A DNA stretch of 64,000 nucleotides. It comes from Chloranthus sessilifolius (taxonomy: Eukaryota > Streptophyta > Magnoliopsida > Chloranthales > Chloranthaceae). The stretch lies in contig CM037590.1 in the NCBI GenBank assembly GCA_021018995.1, positions 42,038,287-42,102,286 of the forward strand, given 5' to 3'. Both the position numbers and the translations under genes were made by a program. This document shows positions 1 to 23,328 of the stretch, piece by piece. Positions within the stretch are counted from its first letter, which is position 1. Each line of letters opens with the position of its first letter. The notes beneath the pieces are model-generated. The model did no database searches, was not told where the DNA came from, and worked only from the letters and a program-made list of their open reading frames with translations.

Positions 1-880
1 TTATGAGATCTAATATTTACAATATCAAAATAGGCAAATTTCAATAAAGATATCGATCTGAGGTTAGGATTTCTATCACCCACTTGTGGTGCTGGGGCTC
101 ATTCTTGCATACAGGAGAAATGAGAATCTTCTACAATTATATTCCTATAAAATTGCTTGCAACGAGTTCTTTTCTGACGCTACATTGTGCATGGAAGCTG
201 TTGGTTTATTAATAGCAACTTTCTCCAAATGCCTATGGTTGTTTGAGTTTTTTCCAGATGATTTTTACGCTATATTTGCTTCTAATTCTTTCTTGTATCC
301 TCTTCTTCGATGTCTTTTTTTAATCTCTTTTTATCTTTTTGATTTTTTTATAGAAATTTTAAATTATATATAACACTAATTTATTAAACAAGAAAAAGGG
401 AAGAAAACGTAGGTAGAAGTAACAAGTTTGAATTTACTTGTCTTATCGTTTAGCAGCTATCTGTGTCATCGTTGCTTTCTATTAACATGTTGAATCGAAT
501 TCACACTTGATTGCATGTGCTCCCATTTTTGATAGGTTTAACAAAAGAGGAAAGGAATGTTCCACCCATATTTATCGATTTAAAAAAAAAATGCTCTACC
601 CATAATATTATACAGGCAATTCTGGACCAGACCCATATAAATGAATTGTAAGAATCTGATTATTCAAATTAAAGGTATCTAATTGCTAAAGGGAGTGCTA
701 TTTCTCAAAATGGTATTACTAATTTCTAGTTAAAGTTGCCAAGTGTTTGAATGTTAACAATTTTCACTGAAGATGAATTTATGGATGCAAAATTTTTCAA
801 ATGTTATTGAGCTCAATATATAGGTGGTGAGTGGCTTCATTGCTAATATTAAACGTTCCTTTGGTTTTTTGTCTTTCTAG
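1..880 (+). other. Intron of the thiolase gene (5' part of gene outside window)
   Basis: AT-rich sequence before the first recognised thiolase exon. It ends in a good pyrimidine tract and AG acceptor at 879-880. I see no sequence matching the thiolase exon expected just upstream, so this is read as intron, with the N-terminal exons beyond the left edge. No repeat family is recognised here. Confidence 0.6.
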
Positions 881-12422
<11,542 letters not shown>

Positions 12423-13334
12423 GCCTTTTGATTCGGTAAGGTTTCATATTCTCGTGCTACACATCTCATTTTTTCAGAAAATAAAGTAGCTGTTTTTTGT
12501 TGGATCATCACTGTTCGGGCTACATGAAAGTGCCCTTTTTTCTTGGAGAACTTCAAAGGGAGACGAATTAAGTTGAGTTTGATGGATATTCTAGCCAAGC
12601 TCTATTGCATATGCAATACGTTAGCATTGATTTGGACCACAAGCTATGGGCTTCACCTGGACTGGCCATGGCCAAAAGACGATGCCTGATAGTATCCTAA
12701 TTGTCCAATCAACGTGTTTACTCATGCACGATAAATGTGGACCATTTCCCACAATTCAAGTAACCGTTCGGTTATATAGGTTTCAGTTGGATTTCTAGGT
12801 CTAAGGTCATCCAGTCTCTGAAATTTTGGACGAGACTTATCCAAGTGGTGGTTCTGATTGGCTTTACTCATGCAACGTGGGCACAATTGCTTCAAGGTTT
12901 TCTTGATATATTTCTCAAAAATAATATTTTACTAGTTTCTCTTTTCTATGCCAATCAAAGAGTTTACACCAATCTTTTTGTTCGACTTCATTCATTAGTT
13001 TTTTTTCATTTTCTAAGCCTATGAGCTCCTTTACTGTGCAAAATGTTCTTGAGATGTAGCCTTCTCCTATCGAGTGGCCACTTGGAAAGATCGAAATAAC
13101 TTGGAACTTGGAGGTTATTACTTTCTTGCAACAATTTACAGCAGAATACATATAAGTTGGGTCAGAACACCACCCTCTAGAGGCGATTGAATAATGTCAG
13201 TTTCTTTTGTAACCTCCTTACCCATGTCTGCCCATCTTTACTATCCAACTGTTTAAACCGGATATGGGGATCAACCAGTTTTAAAATGCTCGGATGCAAG
13301 GGATTCTTCACTTTCACCTCCTGTGTACTTAAAA
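12423..13334. other. 3' flank of thiolase gene; nothing recognised
   Basis: Begins with the 3' UTR; an AATAAA at 12480-12485 could be a poly(A) signal. The remainder is unremarkable intergenic sequence. Confidence 0.5.
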
Positions 13335-13895
13335 GGTACCTTTGTTGACAAACTGAGATTCTTTCTTCTCAACTTGGGTTTCACGTGCTAAAACTGATGA
13401 CTGCTTTGAATCAGAGGGTGTAGATCTTTTTTTGGCCCAATCTTCCACACACTTGTTCTCGAGATCGTTGGCCTACTTGAGATCATAGGCCTACCATCAG
13501 ATGGTCAGTTTTTGATTTCACGTGATGAATATTCCGAAAAGTGAGCTGAAAAGCATGTTTGATGTACGTCCATGATCATGTTCACCTTCTGGGATGTTTG
13601 CTGTGTTCCAAATTTGATTCCAAGTGGCACACATCTACGAAAGTGATTTGAGAACTTTTTGTTTTTAAATAATTTGAGAACCACATTTGATGTATGTCCA
13701 TGATCATGTTCACTTTTTTGAATGTGTGCCATGTGGAATCAACATCTGACCATATAATGCTAGACTCACGATCTCAATACTATTACGTGGAAGATTGGGA
13801 TGAAAAATGGTCTCCATCTTTTGATTCAATGTAGTGAGCAGTTTTAGCACGTGAAACCCAAGTTGGGAAATCTCGGGTTATAAATAAAGCTACCC
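13335..13895. mobile_element. Long-palindrome foldback family, best-preserved copy
   Basis: Terminal inverted repeats of about 240 bp. The left arm starts GGTACCTTTGTTGAC and contains CAACTTGGGTTTCACGTGCT. The right arm contains the complement AGCACGTGAAACCCAAGTTG and ends AATAAAGCTACCC. The inner arms carry ACCATCAGATGGTCAG and GTGTGCCATGTGGAATC. The centre has two copies of TGATCATGTTCAC, suggesting a partial internal duplication. No coding sequence. Confidence 0.8.
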
Positions 13896-14551
13896 ATACC
13901 CATATAGGTTGAAATGAAAGTGTGTTTATGTCACAATCCATTGTATCCAAGGGTTTAAAAACTAGTTGAACTTGAAAATAGCCTGAGAATAAATCCGGAT
14001 GAAAATTCTGAAATATATAAATAGGTGATAGTAGACAGATAGTAATCTGGAGCTGCCTTTTTTTTTGGAAATCGGATTTGCTTATGAACATATTTTCTGA
14101 TTCATGGAAGTATGTTTGTTTGCAGGACTCGAGTGGGAGCAGAACGTTCACTGAGATGAAGATTAGTTTTCAGTTAAAAAAAATAAGGGTTATATGTTGT
14201 GCCAAATTCTCTTTTCTTCATCAAAGAACTGGTTTATTGAATATTGTTGATGAAATGAAGGATCTCCTTGTTTCTATCCTTTCCTTCTTGTTTCTACCGC
14301 AGATGGGTACGTTTGTAATTGTATTTGTATCAAGGTTTTTAATGAATAATAAATAAATAAATAGAGAAGAATGTTAGAGAGAAAATCAGAGGGTGGCAGA
14401 CCTTAAAGATTCATGGAATGAATCAAACTCGAAACAATAATGCTCATTTTCTCTCTTTTTAATTGTCATTACATAATTTACAAAAGTTTTGCAAATAACT
14501 ATCGACATTCAAAATAAGTACACTTTCACAACAAATATATATATATATATA
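13896..14551. other. Intergenic, nothing recognised
   Basis: AT-rich sequence ending in a short (TA)n tract (14536-14551) next to the Micron-like element. No gene-like sequence. Confidence 0.5.
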
Positions 14552-14922
14552 GGAAAAGGTGTCCGTCCTCCATGGGAGGACGGTCACTGTTCTCCAAGCT
14601 TCCACGTGGAGCTTCACGTGACACCCAAAATATTGTTTCAATGTCACATGGAGCTCGGGTGTATTGCTTGGATCATCTTTGATAAAAAAAATAATTGAAA
14701 ACTTATCTCCACCGTGTGTTTTTGAATCATGAAATATGGACCAATGAAACCCGTCAAACTTTGACTTGTGGGTTTAAAAAGTTTTTTTTGAAATTTCTTT
14801 TTTTAATATTGATTTAAACCGTCCACTTGTACTCCACGTGACATCCAAACAATGTTTTGAGTGCCACGTGGAGCTCCATGTGTATCTTGGAAGACGGTGG
14901 TCACCGTCCTCCAACCTAATAT
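14552..14922. mobile_element. Foldback MITE next to a TA tract (Micron-like), copy 2
   Basis: Ends GTCCTCCATGGGAGGACGG and GACGGTGGTCACCGTCCTCC; inner arms CCACGTGGAGCTTCACGTG and GTGCCACGTGGAGCTCC; centre CAAACTTTGACTTGTGGG. (TA)n on the left and a degraded TA stretch on the right. Confidence 0.75.
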
Positions 14923-15554
14923 ATATTTTAAATGTATATCTACTAAAACGTTGGTAACCATTGAGTGTGTCGCCCATACATGGAAACTTGGGGAATGTAA
15001 GACTCATAGCAGTTGTGTGTACTTGCACCTATACCTTTCATTAATGGGATATCATTAATAGATCTAATTTATTGAAGTTGATTTCTTGTTGATAATAGCT
15101 TAATACTTATAGTTTCTAAAGCTATTGATAAGCTTAATGTGAACTTTTTGACGTGTAAGAGCCTCTAGAAGGCGACCATATTTCTATGATTACCAATTGA
15201 GAGGACGTGACACCATCCGAATCTGCAACACACTGAACTCCCCAATTTTAAGCCCGTTGTATGTTAAGTTGGTTACTACACATATAAGCATTTCACTTTG
15301 GAGGTGCGTTTCCAAAGTGAAGGCTTGTACCCCAACTTGCAGAGGATTCTATCCAAATTTACACCCGACCCATACATACGCACAAGATATTGTCCATTTT
15401 TACAGCCGGTGATGGAAGTTGACTACTAATGTAAGAAATTATTCCTCCATGGTATCCCTCTTGTTGAAAGTGCCAAAGTTTTTAATGGAGAAGTTAAGCC
15501 TCCCAATTCTGCCACATCCGGAGAGAAAATAATAGATGTGTTTTCTTGCTAGAA
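14923..15554. other. Intergenic, nothing recognised
   Basis: No coding, RNA or repeat signal that I can support. Confidence 0.45.
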
Positions 15555-15685
15555 TTTATCTACAATGGGTGAACGTCTGCCCCTCATGTGCATTAAGGCA
15601 GTCCACACATTTGTGTGACTTGCAGTCACACATAGTATCGACTGTCGTGGGTGGATGGACATTCATTGTAGACTAACTCTTTCTT
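15555..15685. mobile_element. Small foldback MITE, copy 1
   Basis: Left end ATCTACAATGGGTGAACG and right end ATTCATTGTAGACTAA are inverted, with CAGTCCACACA and GTGTGAC inside. Related to 48328-48512. Confidence 0.5.
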
Positions 15686-17259
15686 GCTAATGGTGGTCTT
15701 AGGCCTCGTTCAGTGTTTCTTGATTTTTCTCAGAAAAGTTCAAATTCTTAAAAACTTAGATTCCTGCAAATTCCTGTCGGAGTCAGATTCCTGACTTTTT
15801 TTGATGTGTTCTTAAGTCACTCTGATTCTTGACTTTGTTCAACATAACTTAGAATCATATCGTTTTGTTCAACATAACTCAGAATCATATCGTTTTTAAG
15901 TTTATTTCAGTAATGCTTAGAATTGGAAGACTTGTTAGTTGGGCTTGAACCGTAGACACAATTATGAGTGATCGGTATAAGAGACAAACTACAATCTTGT
16001 AGAAATTTTACGGGATGTTGATCCATGCGATGCTCAACATATTGGATGGTATTTTTTTTTCATTATACGACTCTTACAAGGACCATATAAAACATTCATA
16101 TTCCTATATATATGATACGATTATAAACTCATGAAAATGGATACATGGAGAAAAACTATCTCGAAGTCAAGGAGGGATAAATTATAGCTAATGTAGTATA
16201 TTAATCAGAGCTAATCTTTTATATGCTCAAATTAGTCGTCTAATATATGTGTCTACTAGTTGACAATGAGCCCGTCCAAGATAGACACATTTGATGAGTA
16301 TAAATGACTCAATTGGGTGAGTAGCACAAGATATCCGACAAAGGTATTATGTAGGTTCGAAGCTCAAGTGGTTGGAGACACTTGTTAGGCATGCGCCAAC
16401 AATAAAAATAAGTGGCTGACCCAACAAGATGTGTGAGAGGCTTTGAATGGTATATATAACTTTGATGTTGGGTTTTACCAAAAGACAAAATAATCTATGG
16501 TAGAAGAGCTCTTGAGAAACACATCTCGTCTTCTTAAAGGCCTAACATCTGTTTGCATGCTTGCAAACCAAGGTCCGCAACACTTCCTCTACAAATCCCC
16601 ATTGAAGTTTCGCAGCCACAAGGAAGGCTTCACAACCGTATCAACAACTCAAGGCAAGATTCTACTCTTTATAAAATCTAGGGAATGCTAGTATATAATC
16701 CATTTAAGACCTAGAATAATGCCTGCAGAATGTGTAGATTATAAAGTAATCAATTTTATTTTTCTGATAATTGGGATGACTTTCATCTTATGTTCATTAG
16801 TTTTTTGTTTTTTTTTGAATCATGGATGGATGCCAGATTTGATTTTTATACTGATAATAAGGTTGCTTGAATCACACAACGGAAATTTAGAATTTTTTTT
16901 TAGTAAAACTAGTAAAAGTGCACGTGGGTTGTACATGTTAATATAAATATGGAGATACCATCGAATTTGTCTGATTTCAATGTTATATTCTAAAGATCTT
17001 CGATCTCTATCATATGACTTAACACAATAAATGGTTATCATCTCATCCATATTTGACTACTTTAAATTATATAGTAGAGATTTTATTTTATACCAATCTT
17101 TTGCATTAAACATTTTTAGATCATGACTTTTAAAGCCGATGACTAAGAAAAAGTTTTCACTTGCCTAAGTCCACCAAATACCAAGTCTTTCTTTTAAAAG
17201 ATAACTCTAATTATACCAACCAAATCTCTAAGTGCACTATATTTGAAAAATCATTAACT
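15686..17259. other. Intergenic, nothing recognised
   Basis: AT-rich sequence; reading frames are short and match nothing I recognise. Confidence 0.45.
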
Positions 17260-17510
17260 GATGTGAACCAGATGATGGAGATCGATTTTCTTTTCAATCT
17301 TTCACATAATGGAGCTTGAGATCAATAGTGTACCATCAGACGATCAATTTATGGTTCCAGTTGCATACATCCCAAAAAAGTGATCGAAAATTATGGGGGA
17401 TGCATCATACTCAAACGTGATTTTCGATTACTTTTTGGGATGCTTTATTTGTATCATGTGCAATAAAAAATTATCTGTCAGTATACTCATGATCTCAAAA
17501 AATAATTAGA
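17260..17510. mobile_element. Long-palindrome foldback family, degenerate copy
   Basis: Contains GATGATGGAGATCGATTTTC, GAGCTTGAGATCA, ACCATCAGACGATCAA and CTTTTTGGGATGC. Arms are shorter and more diverged than in the 13.3-kb copy. Confidence 0.6.
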
Positions 17511-18690
17511 AACCATGTGGCACACAATATGCTTAAACATGATTATGAGCATACCATCAAAAGGTCAAAGAACCATGTAGCTTACTAATTTTTGAAATAT
17601 GTATCAGAATTTGGTTATGCAAATGGCAGATCACCTTATGTCATTTGACATTCAATCAATTTATTGATTATATAGTTAAGAACTTAGAATCATTAATATA
17701 AATCTCATAAAAATGCATGTGTATTGCACATGGTGCCAAAATAAAATCTTCAATTGAAAAATGTGGCATAAGATGTATAATAATCACTTGCACCACGTAT
17801 TAATATATGATTTCCCATATATAAAATCTCTAACCTTAATTTTATAAACATACCATTATTTTAAAGCCACATGATTCACATGATCATCATATAAATCATA
17901 TTTATGTTAAAATATCATTAAAAAATAAAAATGAATATATAATTTAGAACCTAAAAGTAGGGTTGCTAATAGGTCGTGTTAAATGTTTGACTGTCCTATT
18001 GGTAAATGACATATGTTGACCTGACCTGGCCCAATGGTGCACCAAGACTCGATCTAATACTCGATGGGTCAAGGGTATATGCCCAACCCGACCTGACACC
18101 TATCCTAACCTTAACCTAAAGGGTCGAGGATATATGCCTAACCTGACTGACACCTAACCTGGTTAAAAACACTCTATTTTATTATTATTATTATTATATA
18201 AAATCTTGTAACTTGAGCTTAGTCGACTAAATTTTTTCTTAACCCGACCCAACCATACCTATAGATTGTGGATGACACTTCATGTCTAACTTAGCCCAAC
18301 AGGTCAAGTTTAGTGCCTAGCCCAATAAAAAAGTAGTCTCGAGCAAATCGAGTATCAAGTCTACCCGATTTGTTAAGAGCCCTACGTAGAAGTATCATAT
18401 GCTTGTCCAAGTCATATAAAGTTAAGTGCTCACCTATGTCTTACAACCGTATGGGTGCAAGTTTTGGACCGAAATTCGAACCTGACCTGAAAACCTAACG
18501 AATTGAATCAGCCACAATTGACCTGAAAATCGATTTAGACTGGGCCAATTCTAGTTCGGCCTGATTTCGATTTTAGGTGGGAAAAGCCGAAAATCGATCA
18601 GGTAGGACGAGAAAATTTGATTAGGGGTATATTAATCGTGGCAATCAGTGCCGAAATGTGACTATATTTTACACCTTAATCCCTACACTT
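17511..18690. other. Intergenic with GACCTGA-rich and CCGAAAT-rich low-complexity DNA
   Basis: 17990-18390 repeats words such as CCCGACCTGACACC and GGGTCGAGG. 18470-18620 repeats GACCGAAAT/GAAAATCGAT words like those at 22505, 34804 and 48555. No gene seen. Confidence 0.5.
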
Positions 18691-18699
18691 ATATGTCCG

Positions 18700-19990
18700 A
18701 TGAAAGCATCTGATGATTGTTGTGAGGTTTTAATGATTACAAGTGTTTCTAACCGTTGGATCGCAAAAGAGCATAAAAGTGGGTAATTAAAGGATACACA
18801 AGGACTATGGACAAAAAGGTTAAAAGAAGTATCGAAATTCGTGAAGCAGTTCAACATCCACCAAGAGAGGGAGAATCTATCCTTGGATGTCAATCGAGTG
18901 AGGGATAAGTGTCAATCGATTGACATGAGAAGAGAAGTCCAACTACACTTACTCCGAATCAAAACTCAATCGATTGAGATTTGACTCTCAATTGATTGAG
19001 GGTATTAGGGGTAGGGTTTGCTTGACCCTATATAAAGAAAGCCACGACTCATTGAGGAGGATCTTCTAGCCCTTCTTTAGTTGTTTTTTTTAGATATCAT
19101 TGAGGGTTCTTCTTAGTTCTTTATTATTTTTCTCAGTAGATTGTATTAGGGTTTATTTCTAATTCTCATTGATAATCGTGAGAACAAAAGCATTGTAAGG
19201 AGATTTTTTGAGAAATAAAAGAGTATTGTTAATATGATATTTTCGGATCTACAACGGGTTTGTATACTGAGGATGAGCGGCTAAAGTAATTTGTTCAAGA
19301 GGAAAGCGAACCAGAGATAAGTAACTGGTTTATTATTGTCTCTACAATCTAATAGTTTTGTCATTGAATCATTCTGTTATAAGTATGTGCTTGATTGAAT
19401 ATTTTCGAGTCTTCGTTTACAGTCATTGATCGTGGTTATCAACGACCGTAAAAGAAGCACTCCATCTAGATCTGTTCCTGCAGGCTGATCTAGGCTGCAG
19501 AATGATTTTTTATCATTGTCGTGACTTAGGACTTTGAGATATGCTATTCTTTTCACATGACTCATACCGCAATGATAGGTTGAGTCATAGTATTTAGATA
19601 GGGTATGCAGGATCCATAGTTGCGTTTTTCTCGATTCATTTATTTTCCTAATAAATGATGGTGTTTTGACTCAAATTAAATTTGTGAGATTGAATGGTAG
19701 AAAAGTTACGAATCGATGGTTAGCTAACTTCTTGATCAATTCATAAACTGTTAATTTTCTCCTCTATCATAATTTATTCCATCCTAGTTTAATTAGTTTT
19801 CTTTTATTGCATTGAGAATCGTTTGGTATTTGCGTGGTAAAATTGAATTTCTCCCTTAGTAATTCCTTGGGTGTGTTAAAGTCTCTGAAAGAATTAGATA
19901 AATTTCACGTATCCCTGTGAGTTCGACACCCCTGTTCTTGCCGTTCTATAATAGATCTTGTGCACTTGCAAGAGTTAAAATTAAAATACA
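18700..19990 (+). mobile_element. Candidate LTR remnant (Ty3/gypsy Tat/Athila-like)
   Basis: Has a TATA-like CCCTATATAAAGAAAGCC near 19028. It ends with CCTGTGAGTTCGACACCC and CTTGTGCACTTGCAAGAG, words commonly found at the LTR/leader junction of Tat- or Athila-type elements. TCAATCGATTGA palindromes occur at 18910-19010. Ends and target-site duplication are not defined, and no coding region or second LTR is present. Confidence 0.35.
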
Positions 19991-20043
19991 CCACGTGTCT
20001 CAGAGGGTTTCAACTTTCAAGTAAATTATTATTTGGATAGCTT

Positions 20044-20221
20044 TATTAACACCCGTGGAATCTTAGAGGGCACCAATGCCAAAAATCATTAACTCTTTGT
20101 ATTAGTTGATAGAGATCATTTTTCAGCCTAATTATTAACACCCGCAGAATCTTAGAAGACACTTATGCCAAAAACCATCGACTCTTTGTATTAGTTGATA
20201 GAGATCATTTTTCGGCCCAAT
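20044..20221. repeat. 89-bp tandem duplication
   Basis: TATTAACACCCG at 20044 recurs at 20133. Both units continue through CTTTGTATTAGTTGATAG and AGATCATTTTTC. The second unit runs into a foldback copy. Confidence 0.85.
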
Positions 20222-20371
20222 CTGCCACATAAGGGATCTTGATATCATGGGCTTACCATTAGATGATTATTTTTTTATTTCATGCGATGCAGATCCCAAA
20301 ATATGGCCCTAAAATTAAATGATATACATCATGCTCAAATTTAATTTTTGGGCTATTTTTATGTGATCTGT
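20155..20371. mobile_element. Long-palindrome foldback family, partial copy
   Basis: Contains GATAGAGATCATTTTTCGG, GGGATCTTGATATCATGGG, CCATTAGATGA and GGCCCTAAAATTAAATG with its inverse CAAATTTAATTTTTGGGC. The right arm is truncated. Confidence 0.55.
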
Positions 20372-20654
20372 TACATAATTCAAAGTAAGTCAAATATTTT
20401 ATAGTAAAATTGTTAATTCTCTTAACTTTATAGATTTCTTTGAAGGTGCTAAAAATAAAGAAGGAAAGATAACTTTTATAGCAAAATTATTAATTCTCTT
20501 AACTTTTAGGTTTCTTTGAAATTGAAGGTATTAAACATAAGGAAGGAAATAGAACTTATTTGGATACTATTATTCCCGTTAGAAAATGGATTCTATTTGG
20601 ATATCATTATTTGCACCTCTTAAAATTATAACCTCACCTATATCTTCTAGTAGG

Positions 20655-20965
20655 AATGAAATGACCGCTTTGAATCAGAAGATGGAGATAATTGTTTGTC
20701 CCCATCTTTTACCCAAATGATCTTGGGATGATGAGAGTATCATTAGACCGTCACTTTTTTTAAAAATGATATTAAAATCATGTTTGAGAGTGATGTAGGG
20801 CATATGATTTGAGTCACTTTTTGAGTTGTGTGCCAAGTGAAATAAAATTTTTACCACTTGATGATACAATAAGGATGTCAAAATCAACTATATAGAAGAT
20901 TGAGACGAAAAATCATCTCCATCGTATGATTCAAGGTGATCAATACATTCAAACTGAAGGAGGTG
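20655..20965. mobile_element. Long-palindrome foldback family copy
   Basis: Both arms present: CAGAAGATGGAGATAATTG on the left and GAAAAATCATCTCCATCG on the right. Centre has ATCATGTTTGAGAGTGATG. Confidence 0.65.
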
Positions 20966-21058
20966 AGATGAGGTTACAATTTTATAGATGGTAAATAATG
21001 GTATCCATTTTTTCTCAAATATAAATAAAAAGAAATAATGACATCCATTTTAATTTTA

Positions 21059-21448
21059 GGGAGTCATCACTTGCATATGCTTTTCAAGTGATTGCACCGA
21101 TTTTAAAAGAAAAACTTACAAGTTTTGCGACCTCTATTATATGAAAATACCATCTAAGCCGTTTGATTTGAAGGCCATGATTTAAAGATATTAATTGCAA
21201 AAGATTAGAACAAAATTACATTTTCATCATTTGATTAAATGGAATCAAATATTATTATATAAATCAACAATTGACTATAGTAGATCATATGTGGTTTGCT
21301 CTAATTTTATGTACTAGAGAATTATTGATCCAAAACTTCAAATCAGATGGCCTATATTACATTTTTATATATCATATGTCCCTAAAACACCGAGTCTTTT
21401 TTTGAATTCGGTGCAATCATTTGAAAAACGTGTGCAAATAATTGTATC
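21059..21448. mobile_element. GGGAGYCATYACTTGC foldback family, copy with clear TSD
   Basis: 390 bp with inverted ends (GGGAGTCATCACTTGCATAT at left; the complement of a diverged version at right), flanked by TTTAATTTTA at 21049-21058 and 21449-21458. Inner arms share AAGCCGTTTGATTTGAAGG-type words. No coding sequence. The duplication length (9-10 bp) suggests a Mutator-like MITE. Confidence 0.75.
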
Positions 21449-21845
21449 TTTAATTTTATTGTTACGTAGGGGCAGATTGAGTCGGTTCAGAAGCGAAACT
21501 ATTTTTGCTTTTACGTAATAGTAGAGATAGAGTGGTCTTAAACTATTGGTCGCATGTTTTACAATCAGAAAAACAGATGAGAGATTCATAAGGGTACGAA
21601 AAAAAATGAAAAGTCAGTTTGTACTTTGTATGAAAATTACAGACCTTAGAAAGCTGAACTCGCACCGGTTCACCCGTAGCTTCTCCACCATAGTGCACCC
21701 TAAAACTTTATTGGCCTTCCAATATTATCCAATCGCTGTCCTTTGAAGATACACGAAAAAGCAATCTATTTTTATCAAAATTTTCAATCATTATATTCAG
21801 ACTCAATCCTAACTGGCAAGCAAAATTGGAGCCTCCATAAGATCA

Positions 21846-22348
21846 TTTGGGAGCCATTACTTGCACACGTTTCGTAAGTGATTGTACCGAATTTAAAGAA
21901 AGACTATATTTTTGGGACATGTGATATGTAAAAATGTAATATGGGCCATTTGATTTAAAGTTTATGATCAGTAAATCTTTAGAATCTAAAGACTTTATAT
22001 TTTTGGGACATGTGATATGTAAAAATGCAATATGGTCCATCTGATTTAAAATTCATGATCAATAAATCTTTAGAACCTAAAATCGGAGCAAAAAACGATA
22101 CTTGCCATATGATCTATTATAGTCAACTCTTGAATTATATAATAGCCTTTGACTCTATTTAATTAAATGATGAAAATTATATTTTGTTCTAATCTTTTGC
22201 AATTAATATCTTTAAATCACGGCCTTCAAATTAAACGGCTTAGACGATATTTTCACGTAATAGAGGTCGCCAAACTTGCAAGTCTTTCTTTTAAATTGAG
22301 TGCAATCTGGTGCAATCACTTGAAAAATGTGTGCAAGTAATAGCTCCC
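21846..22348. mobile_element. GGGAGYCATYACTTGC foldback family, copy with 8-bp TSD
   Basis: About 503 bp with left end GGGAGCCATTACTTGCACAC and right end GTGTGCAAGTAATAGCTCCC. Flanked by TAAGATCA at 21838-21845 and 22349-22356. Internally, 21905-21977 is repeated at 21990-22062, making the left arm longer than in the 21.06-kb copy. Confidence 0.78.
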
Positions 22349-22504
22349 TAAGATCAAGCATACCCAGCCCACCCCAACGCAGGTTAGCTTATTGCCAAAA
22401 AATACTCCTCTCCCCCTCTTCCCCTCTCCCCCTCTCAATCTGTTCGGAACTCTCCCCCGATACTCTCAAATCTAGTTAACCTGTCCATTTCAATGGGCTA
22501 CAAA

Positions 22505-22725
22505 TCCCTCCAAGGATCAAAATTTCGGCCGAAATGATCGAAATTTTAGCAAAAATTATCTGTTTTGGTCTCCACCGAAATAATAATTTGGACTAAAATT
22601 TCAGTCAATTTTTGCATTGGATCCAAAATTTCGGTTTCGGAACCCACCAAAATCGAAAATTTAACCAAAATTCTGATTATCCGTCTAACTTATTTAACCG
22701 AAATTTTAACCGAAAAGGTCAAAAT
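22505..22725. repeat. CCGAAATTT-rich dispersed repeat
   Basis: Dense AAAATTTCGGCCGAAAT words with CTCCACCGAAAT. Similar low-complexity blocks lie at 34804-34930, 40305-40365 and 48555-48685. Confidence 0.6.
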
Positions 22726-22920
22726 CTTTGACCCATCGGCGGCTAGAGAGAGGAAGAGAGTAAATATAGTCTAGCCGTAGATGGGTCAAATATTTTCACC
22801 TCTTCCCTCCTTCCAAACAAAAAACCCCCAACCCTCTCTCTCGCTCATATGATCTATTTTGTTTTGGCTTTCTCTATTTTCAAATTCCTTCACATATCCC
22901 TGAAAATAATTGATCTCCAT

Positions 22921-23328
22921 CTATAATCTCTCTTCATCATCTTCTTCTTCTCCTTTGACTCTTTCGGACCCAAATCTCGAAAAATTCTTGGTTTTTTCAG
23001 GCAGACCACTCCAGAACTCTAGGGTTTCTTGGCCCCCATGTTGTCCAATACTCAACTTGAATCTAGCGTTTCTTATGTGTTGATCCGGAGATGTAACATA
23101 AGACCAAGCTTCTGAACTATACCCACCACCAGAAAGGAAAGGGGCCATCCATAGAACACAATAAGGTGGCATGGAAATGGGTGTAGTTGGTGGTTCTATG
23201 GGTTGTTGGGTTGTTTTCAAAAGGCCTGGAAATCTCTGTATGAGGATTAGTTTTAGAGGGTTTGGTGATAGAAGCATGCAAAATCTTATGTTGGATATTT
23301 TGAAAGATATGGCTAGTAAAAGAATCAA
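22921..23328 (-). pseudogene. Possible plant glycosyltransferase gene fragment
   Basis: An open minus-strand frame of 135 codons contains VLWMAPFLSGGGYSSEAW, then a segment ending RFKLSIGQHGGQETLEFWSG. From memory this resembles the N-terminal part of plant GT4-like (group 1) glycosyltransferases, where an APFLSGGGYSSEA-like motif precedes a QHGDLES-like segment. Nothing downstream on the minus strand continues such a protein: the frame runs into an acidic tail (EEEDDEERL) and stops. I therefore read it as an isolated gene fragment, perhaps captured by a transposon. It could instead be a chance open frame; the family assignment is not verified. Confidence 0.35.
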
